In this document: piece after piece, positions 28,302 through 38,677 of the stretch
How positions within the stretch are numbered: the stretch's first letter is position 1
Layout: each line of letters opens with the position of its first letter
Origin: Leishmania donovani
Lineage: Eukaryota; Euglenozoa; Kinetoplastea; Trypanosomatida; Trypanosomatidae
Length of the DNA stretch: 64,000 nucleotides
Direction: 5' to 3'
Assembly (NCBI RefSeq): GCF_000227135.1
Contig: NC_018250.1
Span: forward strand, 641,783-705,782
Notes under the pieces: model-generated
What the model was told of the DNA's origin: nothing
Databases searched by the model: none
What the model saw: the letters and a program-made list of their open reading frames with translations, nothing else
Translations under genes and position numbers: made by a program

Positions 28302-28905
28302 GGTTCCCATCGCTTGTCTCTCTTCCCAGAGCACCCGGGTGACGGGAGGCACACCGCAGTGCGTGGCATCACAGGGCGCAGCAACCCCGCCACGCTCTGC
28401 GTGTGGGGAGAAGCCAAGCAGCCTCCACCTATCCCATGCCAATGCCGAGCGAACCGCTGGTGGTGACGGGGCCCAGCACCCACGACGTAGGGGAGTCAGA
28501 GCGGTGCATCGCTACGGATGTCGGCGGTCGGGTCCTGGACGGCGGTGCGTCGGAGCGGCCTGCGACGGCGCACGTGCTTGCGCCTTTTATATGTGGCAGG
28601 CAGAGCTTCAACGCGACTTGAGCGTGCCCCACACACCAGGCCCTCGCACTGCCCACCTGGTGGGAGGAGCCCCGAGTGTCGCGCCGAGGGACGCCACCAG
28701 GGGTGGCGACCGGGGATGGTGGGCGCGGCTGTGAGGCGACCCGCAACGCGGGTGAGTGGGTAGAGGTTTGGGGCAGGGGCTGTGCGCCGGTGACCGAGTC
28801 GGCGCACTGCTGCAACTCGTGTCTACGGCTTCTTCGCAGCACGGGATGAGACCTGTGACTCGCCGGTTGGTGGGGGTGGGGGGCTCAAGAGCGGTGTGGA
28901 GCTCG
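28302..28905 (+). mobile_element. SIDER-like copy C, the only ungapped core
   Basis: The most complete core copy. It includes the segment missing in copies A and D: a perfect inverted repeat, gccacc/ggtggc with a 3-base loop near 28693-28707, within a very GC-rich stretch, and continues through gcggctgtgaggcgacccgc to the cttcttcgcagcacgggatg and gggggctcaagagcggtgtg blocks. After gtggagctc (about 28905) it departs from copy A and joins a 22-base string otherwise found at 45833. No reading frame is conserved. Sense orientation behind the carrier gene is as for the other copies. Confidence 0.78.
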
Positions 28906-28926
28906 GGTGTCTCTTTGTTTTGTGGC

Positions 28927-29025
28927 NNNNNNNNNNNNNNNNNNNNNNNNNNNNNNNNNNNNNNNNNNNNNNNNNNNNNNNNNNNNNNNNNNNNNNNNNN
29001 NNNNNNNNNNNNNNNNNNNNNNNNN
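28927..29025. other. Assembly gap (99 N)
   Basis: Placeholder N run. The sequence left of it ends in a likely chimeric string (28906-28926), and the sequence right of it re-enters the SIDER tail, so the join lies within a repeat. Confidence 0.98.
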
Positions 29026-29100
29026 GGGAGTGGGGGGCTCAAGAGCGGTGTGGAGCTCGTGTCGCACGGTACAGAAGGTGGACACGCTGCAAGAGAAAAG
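29026..29100 (+). mobile_element. SIDER-like 3' tail fragment
   Basis: Contains gggctcaagagcggtgtgga, then cgcacggtacagaaggtgga and cacgctgcaagagaaaag, matching the 3' end of copy A (23807-23865). The purine/A-rich finish (agagaaaag) is what remains of a retroposon tail. It probably completes copy C across the gap. Confidence 0.7.
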
Positions 29101-31151
29101 TGTCATTGTGCCACAAACACGCAAGAAGTATACGCGCATGCAGCACCACAGCTCATCTTCCTCTTCTGAACTGCGGTTGTGCCAAAGGCACCGGGCCCAC
29201 CAACACGGCTCGGCGTCGTTCAGTCCACTGCAGGCAGCGCGGACTCAGTCCGGGATCACGCTTAACATCGCGCTGCGGCGCGCCCAGAACTGCATGTGGA
29301 CGAGCGTATTTGTTGAATTGTGAGCAAGATGCGTAGTAAGCTGGCACAAACGCCAGGATGACCGCGAGTCCAATACGGGACACCACCAGCCCAGACCTGT
29401 CCGCCGGCACCAAGAGCCCGCTCTCCCAACGCCGAGGGCGGGCTGCAGACTCTTCGCTTCCCCACAGAGTGAGTGCCAGACTCCGACACGACGCACGGAA
29501 GAGGAGGAGATCAGCAGGACCCCCAATGGGAAGTAAGGACAGCATCGGTGTGTCTGGCGCGACGCGAGCCCTCGTCGCTGCCCTTTCCTTTTAGTGCGTG
29601 CGTGCTCCGGTGCTGGATGGGTGGGTGCATTGTAGGGGGTTCCCCTCATTCCCTTCCTCCTGGCCTGTTCACCTTGGCCAAAGTCGCAGCAGAGCCCCTC
29701 CGGCTTTCCTTCGACCTCTCGTTCCCGTCTCTCGCTTGGGCGGTAGCTGCCCTCAAGTCGTTGCTCCTTTCCTCCCCTTTCTCTCTCTTCGCTTTTTGGC
29801 CTATGGTTTATGAGCGTGCGCACTCGGATGGAGCGCTTCCGTCTTGCTGCGCGCTTATACGCATCTTTCCTAAGTGAAGGTTCTTGCGGCACGTATGATG
29901 GGCCACGGCTGTGCGCCGGCAGCCCCGGCGAAGTCCTCGCTCTCTCTCTCCCGCTTCACTGTTGTGAAGCCGCGGCTGATGCCGCTGCGTCACATGCAAC
30001 GGTGCGTGCGTTCAGCCGTTCTTACGCTTACTCACCTCCGCATCTCTCCGTTCTCCCTCTTCTTAAATCTCCATCATCGTATGAACACTCGCACACATAC
30101 ACACACACATATATATATATATATATATGCCATCACACGGTTGCGTCGGCTGCGCAGCGTTCCTGTGTCTGACTCTGCGGAAGCAGGCGCTTGCTTCTCC
30201 AGTTTCGATTTGTCTATTCTCACATGTGACAAGGGCCTGTCTGAGGCTGCTGAGCTGGCCAAAAACCACCCTCGTCCAGCCGGCATACTCCAGTGAGCAA
30301 CTCCCTCTCTCTGTGCCCATCACCGTCACTACTCTTCGCTTCTATCAGCTGCTGCTGGGCGGTTTTTCGCGAATGCGCCGGCCATTGAGGAAGAGGGAGG
30401 ATGAGGTGATGACGGTGGGCGACCGCTCCACAACGCATAGAAGCCTCGTTTGCTTTCCAAGCACCACCGCACGTACGTACAACAGCGGCATACAGGCACG
30501 TCTCGTTTTCTCCAACCTGTGCTGACTGCAGTGATTAAACTAGACACACGCGCGGCAACCTCCACGCGCCGGTCCGTGCTCGACACACCATCAACCCCTT
30601 TCCTGCTGGCGCTGCTCTCTCTCTGTCTGTCGCCCACAAGGACCATCACATCCGCGATTAGGATGGGAGAGACGACCACCACGAGTCACAGCCTACGCCA
30701 CTTCGGCATCTGTTCCTCGACTCGTGCTCTACCTCCTACACCTCTCAAGTTCTGCTCTGCCACCTTCCTTCCCCTCCCTCCTCACCTCGCGCACCGCACC
30801 CCACGAGCTCGTGCCGGCGTGCTCACCTTCCACGTTACTCTGTCAGCACTGCTGTGCTCGTAGCCGCGTTGCTTTCTCCACCCACCGTTCCTGTAGATCT
30901 TGCGCACCTGCCGTAGCACGCCGTCGAAGAAGAGGGAGGGAACCAACGGAACAGATACATGAGCACAGCAGAGTGCCAAGCACTCGTGCTGCTGCTGATG
31001 CAAGAGCAGGACCCACGCAGGAGCTCTTCGAAACAGCGTCAGCTATCCTTCCAGACCCCCCCCCCGCCCGGCCGCACACATACCTACCGACCTCTTGCTA
31101 CGCTGATACGCGTTGAACGCTTTCTTTATCTTATTCCCGTCGTACATCGCT
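29101..31151 (+). other. Gene-free spacer before the helicase gene
   Basis: Two kilobases without a supported gene on either strand. About 29375-29490 resembles, at low identity, the direct repeat at 51893 and 52498 (shared cccacagagtg and gggctgcag blocks). Around 30091-30128 a CA run passes into an AT run of about 20 bases. Pyrimidine tracts occur at 29760-29800, 30046-30068 and 30600-30640. A C run at 31060-31067 lies before the start codon. The minus-strand frame at 29245-29892 is Arg/Glu-rich low complexity and was not accepted. Confidence 0.5.
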
Positions 31152-34100
31152 ATGCTAAGCAGAATGCGGCGCACCATGACAACCACGAAGGGGTTTCGCG
31201 CCCCACGGCCGAGAGGTAGCCACGAGCAACCCGCAGAGACGACTGTCTCGTCGACGAACTCAGCTGCACCACCGCCACCGCCGTCTGCGTCGTCGGCTCG
31301 CAAGGTGTCGGCACGCGGCTCAACATTAGCGGTGCCTTCCCCATCGCCGTCGTCATCCTCCGCTTACTGTCGTAAGAGCCCTAGTCGCTGCAAAAAGGCA
31401 TCTACCATCGCCGCTGCCACTGGTGACGCTGGCGCTGGCACCACTGCGTTCGACCCGAAGAGCGGCGGCTTGTCCTTCCCCCAGGGGCCACGTGGAGTGC
31501 TGAGCGGTCACTTCAGCGCTAATCACCTGCGGCGCGCACCACGGCAGACCGACCAAGCTACACCGCGTGATGGTGCGAGCAACACCGCGACCGCAATGAG
31601 GGCACCAGCGGACACCACTACAGTTGCCACAGCAGCTGCGCAGCACACGGCGGCGCGCGCGAGCGGAGATGACAGAGTCGTCGCGCTTAGCAGTAGTAAC
31701 ACGCCTCTGCTGCGCAAGCGGCCTCGCTCACTTTCTCCCGATGATCCCTACGCCGGTGGTGCACATCATCGTGATGAGCCGGCAAGCACACGCGGTTGTG
31801 CGCCTTCCGCCAGCAGAGACAGCAACAGAGTCAAGAGCGACGACACCACACTGGTGCAGCTATCCATTCCACGGCTGCCCACTGCGCGGCGCCTTTCCAC
31901 GTCGCGCATCCGCCGCACCGTCTTCTACCCTCCCTCTGCGGAGCAGCCTCTGGCGCTCTTGCGGAGCTCACACGATGCTGATGGTGCCGGTGCCATGGGT
32001 GCCCCTGAATCCGCACCGGTGCCGCGTGTGTCAAGTGCGCCAGCGCCTGCGGACGTCTGCGTGGCCGCTGACTATACCGTGCACGTGCATCCTTGGGGCT
32101 CAGCGACCGCTGTGCCGGCGTGGACTGGCGCAAGCGACGCAGTCCCAGTGGCACCGGGTGCGGACGCTCTGAGGGTTCCTGGGGCTAACTCAGCGGTGTG
32201 TGTGGGCAGAGAGCCGCATAGCAGCACCGCAGTGTCAGAGCATCACAAGACTCCCTTGGCTGCGGCGATGACCGCGTCGACGATACTGTCACCATCAACG
32301 CGATCGGGAAAGCGGTTTCTTTCGGCAATGGAGCATGAGCAGCGCGACTACGCTGCAGCGATCTCTCCTGCTCCTCCCTCGCTAACGTCATCGTCGCTGC
32401 TGCCGCCGTACCGATCGCCGTGCCACAGCGGTGCATCTGAGCAGGTCTCGCCGGCTCCGCCTGCGGCGCCGAGCACACCAAAGGCCGCGCCATCCACCCC
32501 TCCATCACTACCCCTGCCGCTGCCGCCCTGCGACTCCACATCTCCATCGCCCGCGGTGCCGCAGCTCCGCGTGCATGACTTGGCTGCACTGTCATTGCCT
32601 TCGCTCAGTCGCGAGGCCTCGCTGCTCCCAAGCAACTCACGCCGTGGACTCTCTGTGCCGCTCTCTTCGCCGCGCCTCGAGCGCGCCGAATCGCCACTAT
32701 CGCCGCTGTTGGCGGACAGTTCTCCGGCTCCCGCAATCGGCTTGACGCGAGGGCAGGCGGGGGCTCTTGTCGCTGCTGCAGCTGCGGGAGGCGAGCGCCA
32801 GACACTGTCGTCTCTGGCGTCTCCGGCCCGCTCGGTGGGAGAGCTGGCGCGCGTTCAGCAGCAGCAGCCGTCGACGCACCCCTCTAGCGCACTCGCTGCT
32901 GCAGAGGAGGCCGAGAGAGAGGAATGTGACGAGGCACTCGAGTGCGAGATGGCAGAGGATCTGCGCATGTCGACGGACATTGCTTTCACGCCGTCCGGCA
33001 CCGGCAGCTGCGCACCGCCGCTCTTCTCGCAGTCGTCCATGATGCAAGAGGAAGAGAGGCAAGCGGAGGAGGAAGGCGGCGGCGAGGGGGCGACCTACAT
33101 CATGAGAGACAGCGCCGTGGCGGTGGAGCGAGCTGACGACGATAGTGAGCTGCGCTCTGGCCCAGGGATGAGCGGTCATGAGGGCAGCGCGCAACCACTC
33201 TTCCGCTTCCAAGATGGCGCAGGTGACGTGCTCATCTCTGGATCAACGCCGCCTCCCTCCATCGCGATTCCAGCTGCGCTCAACGAACACGCTTTTCTCA
33301 GCGGCTGCAGCCACGGCGGTGGCACCGCTACAACCTATTCGAGTACCACGCCCCCAGCGAGCTCGTTGGCAGTGCTGTCCAGCGCCTTCGCCCGCCTGCC
33401 GTCTGCACCGTCGACGTGGCCGATCCGTGCGGCTACGCCGCCACATCTTCCATCGGTGCTCGCGCCTGGTACAGAGCTGTTGCCGCTCGGCGTTGTGACT
33501 GCTGCGGTCGCTGCTGATGGGGGTGGAGGCCTGAGTGTTGGGAGGATGGGCCCTGGACGTCATCGCACCGTGTTTTCGTTCAGCTCGCTGCGCGTTGGCA
33601 ACGCAACCGCCGCAGCGCTACCCGATCCCTTCCCTGAGCCGCAGCTACGTCTGTGTCAACCATCGGTGACGACGACAACAGACCAGGCATGTGCTGGGAG
33701 CGCTCGAAATGTGGCTGCCTCTGTGGCTGAGCCTGCTACTCCAGTCAGCTCGCCGCCCTCAGAAGCCTGTGCTACAACGTACCCACCTGATCTGTGGCTG
33801 CCGTCGTTGCCGGCCGAGCACGTGAGCCCTCCGCGTGATCCTCTGCTGATGCGGGTGCCCAGTCAAGATGGAAAGGCCGAGGGTTGCGCTGCTCACGGTG
33901 TTTCCCAAATGGGCGTTGTGGCACCGACGCCGATGTCGCCGGGGAGCGACGCGCTTTCCTCTGCGACTGGCGTCTCCGCGCTGTCGGCTGCAAACGCAGC
34001 GCCTCCGCTCTCCGACTTGTACGTCACCGCGCTGCCGTACCTTGCCGAGGCTGCTGCAGGTGGCAGCGGTGCACCTGCTGTGCCCGCACGCCCAGGCCGC

Positions 34101-37100
34101 ACGTGCTTTACGCTGCACTCCGCTGCGCGAACGACAGGGACACTTTCTTCCTCTGCAGCCGCCACGTCAACAGTGGAGCCGACGGCAGCGGCGGCGGCTG
34201 CGTCGACCGGCGCGGTGCCACCGACACTGAGAGAGGTGAGCTATCTCTCAGCCGAGAAGTGTTCCTTTGGGGGCGGCACATCCGAACTGCAGCAGCTGCC
34301 AGGACACGGTGCTGTGCCACCGCAGGGAACAGAGGGACCGACGGCGTCTTTGGATGGCGTCAGGTCAGCGACACCAAGGGCTACAAGGAAAGTGCCCAGC
34401 AGTATGGAGAGCCGCCATACGACTGGGTGTGCTCAGCAGGTCATTGCCAACGCGCAGCCGGCGTTGCTGCGGCCCGTCGACTCAACACCTGCGACGGTGG
34501 TCATGCACCGCACACCGTCGACTCTCACAAGTGAGGAGCCAGCGTGGAGTCGACGAAGCGCACCGTTCCCGCAACCGTGGCCGTTGCTCAACGACGGTTA
34601 CCCGCCGGCCTTGCTCACAGTCGCTCCTGTAACGCCACTTGTGGGTTGCATGGGCGCTGAAACGCCGACTGTGGCGGCGCCTCAGTCCGCGCAGGCACCG
34701 GTGGCCCATGACGAGGCAGCGCAGCCCTACCCTCGAGAGAGTCGGGAGATGGTCTCCTATGCACCCCTTGCGCCGCCGCAGCCGCCGTCGCCTCCCCTCC
34801 CACGACCCGCTTGCACAGACGATACTTGGGAGCTCTTCTACGATCTGCCGCGTGAGGTCGGCCACTTCTACGCAACACGGCGCGGCGTCACGTCGCTGTA
34901 CGACTGGCAGCACGACGTGCTCACCCGCCCCGAGGTTCGGCAGGGCGGCAACTTTGTCTACAGTCTCCCCACCAGCGGTGGCAAGACGCTGGTCGCCGAG
35001 TTGAGCCTCCTGCGGTGTGTGCTGAACCGCCGCAAGTCGTGCTTCCTCGTCCTGCCCTTTGTGTCGCTTGCGGAGGAGAAGACGATGGCGCTGCAGCCGC
35101 TGACGACAGCGTATGACTTCAACGTGGACGGCCATTACGGCAGCTCCGGCCGCTTCCCGCTCTGCGGGGCGCCTGCAGTCTACGTCTGCACGATCGAAAA
35201 GGCAAACTCGCTGCTGAATCACATGCTCGAGGAGGGCCGTGCCGACGAGATCGGGGCGGTGGTGGTGGACGAGCTGCACATGGTCGGCGAGTCCGGGCGA
35301 GGGGCGACGCTGGAGTTGTTTCTTTCCAAGGTACTCGTGATCAACGCCGCGCGGCAGCGGAAGCGTGACGCCGTGGTTGCGCCGGCGACGCAGAGTCGCT
35401 GCAGTGCGAGTGGTTCGCGGCCAGGATGGCCGGAGGAGTTGGAGGATGCAGAGGAGGACCTCCGTGAGAGGACAGCCATGACGGACACCACAAAGGCGGC
35501 TGCGGACCCCGGCCCTCTACAGATCATCGGCATGAGCGCCACAGTCTCCAACCTCCGCACCCTAGCCGAGTGGCTGCGCGCCGCATGCTTTGAGTACGAC
35601 TTCCGGCCCGTGCCATTGCACGCCTACAGTGTCGTTGGCGGCCTCGTGCTACGCGATGGCCAGCGCAACGAGCGCAACCTCAGCGGCGGCTCTGTCACGC
35701 AGCATCTTGTGGAGCTCGTGACGGAGGTGCCGGATGCGTCCGTGCTCATCTTCTGCGCCAGCCGCCAGCAGTGCGTCGACACGGCGAAGGGCATCGTAAA
35801 CTGCCTGAGGGCTCAAGCCATTGCCGGCCAAAAAGCGCCGTCCGCGTGGGTGTCGGGTAGCAGCGATGCGGCGGCGGAGGCACAGCACGTCTCCGTGCTT
35901 GGCGTACCGTTCCCGAGCTTAACAAGAGGGCCGGCCACAGCGGCTGCGATGGCGGCGGTGCCGTCGCAGGCCTCGGCCGCCATCAAAGGCCTCCTTGCGG
36001 ACCTCGAGGCGCTCGCGCACCACGAAGCCTCGCAGCTCAGTGAGGTGATTGCCTTCGGAGTAGCGTTTCACCACGGTGGCCTCCTTGCCGAGGAGCGAGA
36101 CCTCATCGAGACGGCGTTCCGCCGCAAACACATCCGCATCCTGTGCTGCACCTCTACGCTGGCCGCTGGCGTGAACCTGCCGGCGCGGCGGGTAATCATC
36201 AAAACGCCGTACGTGGGCCGCGAGTTTCTAACCAAGTCGCGCTACCTGCAGATGTGCGGCCGTGCCGGGAGAGCCGGATTGGACACGTACGGCGAGTCGT
36301 TCCTGCTGCTGAGCAGCCGTGATCAGGCTCGCGGCCACGCCCTTATGCACGCCGCGGTGGAGCCGTGCTGCAGCAAACTCCTCGAAGACGATCAAACGCT
36401 CACCCGCTCGCTGCTGGAGTGCGTTGGGGTCGGGCTCGTGGCGGACTTCCAAAGCGCCTGCCAGTGGAGCGGCTCACTGCTGAGCAGGTGGGCGGTGGGT
36501 CCTGTGGACGTGTCGTGGCAGCCGCACATCCCTGCAGCTGCCGCCCCGGCTGCGTCCGCGAGCACTGGAGTTGCGCCTCCCGGAGCGGCAGCGAAAGGCA
36601 CATGCGAAAGTGTCACCGGCCTCTTCCTCGCCTCCGAAGTCGGCTATGACGGCGACGCCGCTGCCGCACAGGACTCCGAGAGCAGCCGGTCTGCGCCTGG
36701 CCCTCCGGCTTCACCGCCTTCCCACCCAGCCTCGCCGACGTCGCCGTCTCTGACGTGCGTGCCGCCGGCTGCCATGAACGCGATGGTGCGCGCCTCGCTC
36801 GTTACACTAGCGCGCTGCGGCTTCATCCGCGTTGCCTGTACACGCGCAGGCAGCGGCGGCAGCAACGGCGCCGGTGGCCGTGCTGCTGCTGGGGCTGCAG
36901 TCTGTAAGGACAGCGGTACCACATCGAGCGTAGCTCTGGAGACGTTGCCGAGCGGCGTATCGGACGACGCCCACGCCGACGCTTCAGCAGAGACGCACGA
37001 CGCCTGCCATGCGCAGGTGCATGTGACATCGTTTGGCAGCTCGTCTGTCCGCTCGTGCTTTAGTGTGGAGGAGGCGCTGCTGCTGCGCGCCGAGCTGGAC

Positions 37101-37874
37101 GAGTTGCGCCACACCGGTCTCATCCTGTCCGACGACCTGCACCTTTGCTACTTCCTCACGCCGCTGCGGGAGGTGGGAAAGTGCGACTGGGAGCTGCTGC
37201 GGCTCATGATGTCGCGCATGAGCGACAGCCGCCAGCGCATTGCGAGCCTGCTTGGGGTCGATGCCTACTTTGTCGATCAGCAGGCGATGGGGCTCGGCGG
37301 TCCACTGCAGGCCACAGAGGAGGGTCGACGGCGCCTCTTCACGGCAAGGAGGTTCTACGTGGCACTTATGCTGGCGGATGTGTTGGCTGAGGTGCCGATG
37401 GCGACGGTGGAGCAGCGGTATAACGTGAGCCGCGGGCAGCTGCAGAATCTGATGCGCTCCGCCTCGATGTTCAGCAGCTCCATCACGAGCTTCTGTCATG
37501 CGATGGAGTGGTTCTCGCTGGAGGCGGTGCTCTCTTCCTTCGTCAAGCGACTCGGCTTCGGTGTGAAGCCGGACTTGCTGCCGCTAATGGAGATACGTGG
37601 CATGCAGCCGCCGCGGGCGAGGGCGCTGTGGAACGCCGGCTTCAAGAAGGTCGCAGCGATCGCGGCAGCCGACGCGGATGATATGGTGTCGAAGGTGAAG
37701 TTGATGAACCCAAAGGACAGCAAGGCAGCGAAGTTTTTTACGAAACGCTCAGCGTTGATGGCGATCCGGGAGGCAAACCTCGCTCTACAGTCTCAGATCA
37801 AGGAGAAGAAGGGCGAGCTGCAGGAACTGACGGTTTGTTGCGGCGGTGGTGGCGGCGTTCGCGGTGTGCGCTGA
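31152..37874 (+). CDS. HELQ: HELQ/POLQ-type superfamily 2 DNA helicase (no polymerase domain)
   Basis: A 2240-residue protein. Residues 1 to about 1230 are low complexity, rich in Ser, Pro and Ala. The helicase core then shows motif I LPTSGGKT (PTSGGKT at 1273-1279), LPFVSLAEEK, a CTIEKANSLL block, motif II DELHM (Asp1373), motif III GMSAT (about 1460), FCASRQQC, GVAFHHGGLLAEERDL, TSTLAAGVNLPARRVI and motif VI QMCGRAGRAG (1700-1709). A winged-helix/helical section follows and a helix-hairpin-helix-like segment (MEIRGMQPPRARALWNAGF) lies near the C-terminus. Details such as YSLPTSGGKT, the GSSGRFP segment and GATLE favour HELQ over the POLQ helicase half, and no A-family polymerase follows. 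HELQ unwinds and anneals DNA at stalled forks and breaks. A TTG 13 codons upstream was rejected in favour of the first ATG. Confidence 0.92.
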   Translation: MLSRMRRTMTTTKGFRAPRPRGSHEQPAETTVSSTNSAAPPPPPSASSARKVSARGSTLAVPSPSPSSSSAYCRKSPSRCKKASTIAAATGDAGAGTTAFDPKSGGLSFPQGPRGVLSGHFSANHLRRAPRQTDQATPRDGASNTATAMRAPADTTTVATAAAQHTAARASGDDRVVALSSSNTPLLRKRPRSLSPDDPYAGGAHHRDEPASTRGCAPSASRDSNRVKSDDTTLVQLSIPRLPTARRLSTSRIRRTVFYPPSAEQPLALLRSSHDADGAGAMGAPESAPVPRVSSAPAPADVCVAADYTVHVHPWGSATAVPAWTGASDAVPVAPGADALRVPGANSAVCVGREPHSSTAVSEHHKTPLAAAMTASTILSPSTRSGKRFLSAMEHEQRDYAAAISPAPPSLTSSSLLPPYRSPCHSGASEQVSPAPPAAPSTPKAAPSTPPSLPLPLPPCDSTSPSPAVPQLRVHDLAALSLPSLSREASLLPSNSRRGLSVPLSSPRLERAESPLSPLLADSSPAPAIGLTRGQAGALVAAAAAGGERQTLSSLASPARSVGELARVQQQQPSTHPSSALAAAEEAEREECDEALECEMAEDLRMSTDIAFTPSGTGSCAPPLFSQSSMMQEEERQAEEEGGGEGATYIMRDSAVAVERADDDSELRSGPGMSGHEGSAQPLFRFQDGAGDVLISGSTPPPSIAIPAALNEHAFLSGCSHGGGTATTYSSTTPPASSLAVLSSAFARLPSAPSTWPIRAATPPHLPSVLAPGTELLPLGVVTAAVAADGGGGLSVGRMGPGRHRTVFSFSSLRVGNATAAALPDPFPEPQLRLCQPSVTTTTDQACAGSARNVAASVAEPATPVSSPPSEACATTYPPDLWLPSLPAEHVSPPRDPLLMRVPSQDGKAEGCAAHGVSQMGVVAPTPMSPGSDALSSATGVSALSAANAAPPLSDLYVTALPYLAEAAAGGSGAPAVPARPGRTCFTLHSAARTTGTLSSSAAATSTVEPTAAAAAASTGAVPPTLREVSYLSAEKCSFGGGTSELQQLPGHGAVPPQGTEGPTASLDGVRSATPRATRKVPSSMESRHTTGCAQQVIANAQPALLRPVDSTPATVVMHRTPSTLTSEEPAWSRRSAPFPQPWPLLNDGYPPALLTVAPVTPLVGCMGAETPTVAAPQSAQAPVAHDEAAQPYPRESREMVSYAPLAPPQPPSPPLPRPACTDDTWELFYDLPREVGHFYATRRGVTSLYDWQHDVLTRPEVRQGGNFVYSLPTSGGKTLVAELSLLRCVLNRRKSCFLVLPFVSLAEEKTMALQPLTTAYDFNVDGHYGSSGRFPLCGAPAVYVCTIEKANSLLNHMLEEGRADEIGAVVVDELHMVGESGRGATLELFLSKVLVINAARQRKRDAVVAPATQSRCSASGSRPGWPEELEDAEEDLRERTAMTDTTKAAADPGPLQIIGMSATVSNLRTLAEWLRAACFEYDFRPVPLHAYSVVGGLVLRDGQRNERNLSGGSVTQHLVELVTEVPDASVLIFCASRQQCVDTAKGIVNCLRAQAIAGQKAPSAWVSGSSDAAAEAQHVSVLGVPFPSLTRGPATAAAMAAVPSQASAAIKGLLADLEALAHHEASQLSEVIAFGVAFHHGGLLAEERDLIETAFRRKHIRILCCTSTLAAGVNLPARRVIIKTPYVGREFLTKSRYLQMCGRAGRAGLDTYGESFLLLSSRDQARGHALMHAAVEPCCSKLLEDDQTLTRSLLECVGVGLVADFQSACQWSGSLLSRWAVGPVDVSWQPHIPAAAAPAASASTGVAPPGAAAKGTCESVTGLFLASEVGYDGDAAAAQDSESSRSAPGPPASPPSHPASPTSPSLTCVPPAAMNAMVRASLVTLARCGFIRVACTRAGSGGSNGAGGRAAAGAAVCKDSGTTSSVALETLPSGVSDDAHADASAETHDACHAQVHVTSFGSSSVRSCFSVEEALLLRAELDELRHTGLILSDDLHLCYFLTPLREVGKCDWELLRLMMSRMSDSRQRIASLLGVDAYFVDQQAMGLGGPLQATEEGRRRLFTARRFYVALMLADVLAEVPMATVEQRYNVSRGQLQNLMRSASMFSSSITSFCHAMEWFSLEAVLSSFVKRLGFGVKPDLLPLMEIRGMQPPRARALWNAGFKKVAAIAAADADDMVSKVKLMNPKDSKAAKFFTKRSALMAIREANLALQSQIKEKKGELQELTVCCGGGGGVRGVR

Positions 37875-38677
37875 AGCTGAAGGAGAGCACTCAGAAGGCG
37901 GAGACGGAACGGGATAGCCTTGTGAACGTTCAGCTTCGACCAGAGGTAGTAGGGTGTGCTTGGGAGGGAGGGTGGGGGCCGTGTGGACCCGTGCGCACCC
38001 CATGTACGTGCCTTGTCAACAGCATCACTGCCGCCGGTGTCGTTATGCCGACTCTCAGACGCGCTGCCTGCTTCCTTTGTTTATCGTTGCGTGTCTCTTC
38101 AAAACGAAAACAGAAACGCTGGCGTGGGCGCCACTCCTCCTCTCCCACTGTGTGTGTGTGTGCGTGTGCGTGCATCCGCCAGAGACGTGAGGAAGTGGAA
38201 GAGCGCAGCGCGTGAGACTGCTCTGGCCTGTGAGGCGACAGCACAACAGCCTCTGCACCTCTTTCTCTCTCTCACCTTCGCTGTGACGTTCTCAAAGCGG
38301 GGGTGCACCAGCACGTGACGATCCGAGCGCGCTTGCGCACCTCCGCACCCGACACCTCACAGACGCTTCCACATCTGTCTTTCGCTCATGGCACTCCCGA
38401 GTGTGTCTGGCGGCCCGGTGGCTTGATTTGCTTCCTCGACTCCAAATCAAGGCGGATGGCGCACCTCTCCCCCGCCGACGCCGCACGTGGCGCTGTCCTG
38501 CCGCTCTTCTTCGCTTGCTCTTCTCCTGGACGCCGCCCATTCTCCTCTTCTACGTTCGAACACTTGCCCATACCCGTGCAGTCGACAGAGCCCATTTTTG
38601 TGTGCCTCTCGCCGAGTGCACGCAAGCAGTGGCACTTCCTTTTCCGTCTTCGCCACCGGATCAAGTGGCTCTGCATC
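37875..38677 (+). other. Intergenic: helicase 3' UTR and leader of the small membrane protein
   Basis: No gene is accepted. A GT microsatellite lies at about 38148-38172. The section 38500-38560 is pyrimidine-rich (cttcttcgcttgctcttctc, then attctcctcttctacg) and is followed by a CAG at about 38579-38581. This suggests that the leader reaches close to 38678. The downstream frame is open through here with an alternative ATG at 38456. Confidence 0.5.

Noticed and set aside
27861..28734. Long frames across the SIDER copies
   Set aside because: They translate the same repeat in several frames and cross N runs. No frame is conserved in diverged copy E.
29245..29892. Minus-strand frame of 215 codons
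   Set aside because: Low complexity, rich in Arg, Lys and Glu, opposite a pyrimidine-rich leader. No recognised domain, and no other gene lies on this strand.
31113..31151. Upstream extension of the helicase frame beginning with TTG
   Set aside because: Nuclear mRNAs of trypanosomatids start with ATG. The first ATG of the frame is at 31152, and the extra 13 codons are part of a pyrimidine-rich leader.
33884..34534. Second plus-strand frame of 216 codons inside the helicase gene
   Set aside because: Shadow of the GC-rich low-complexity N-terminal helicase region in another frame.
37875..38215. Frame overlapping the helicase stop as a possible short gene
   Set aside because: It reads a GT microsatellite and basic residues without a domain. 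Treated as 3' UTR.
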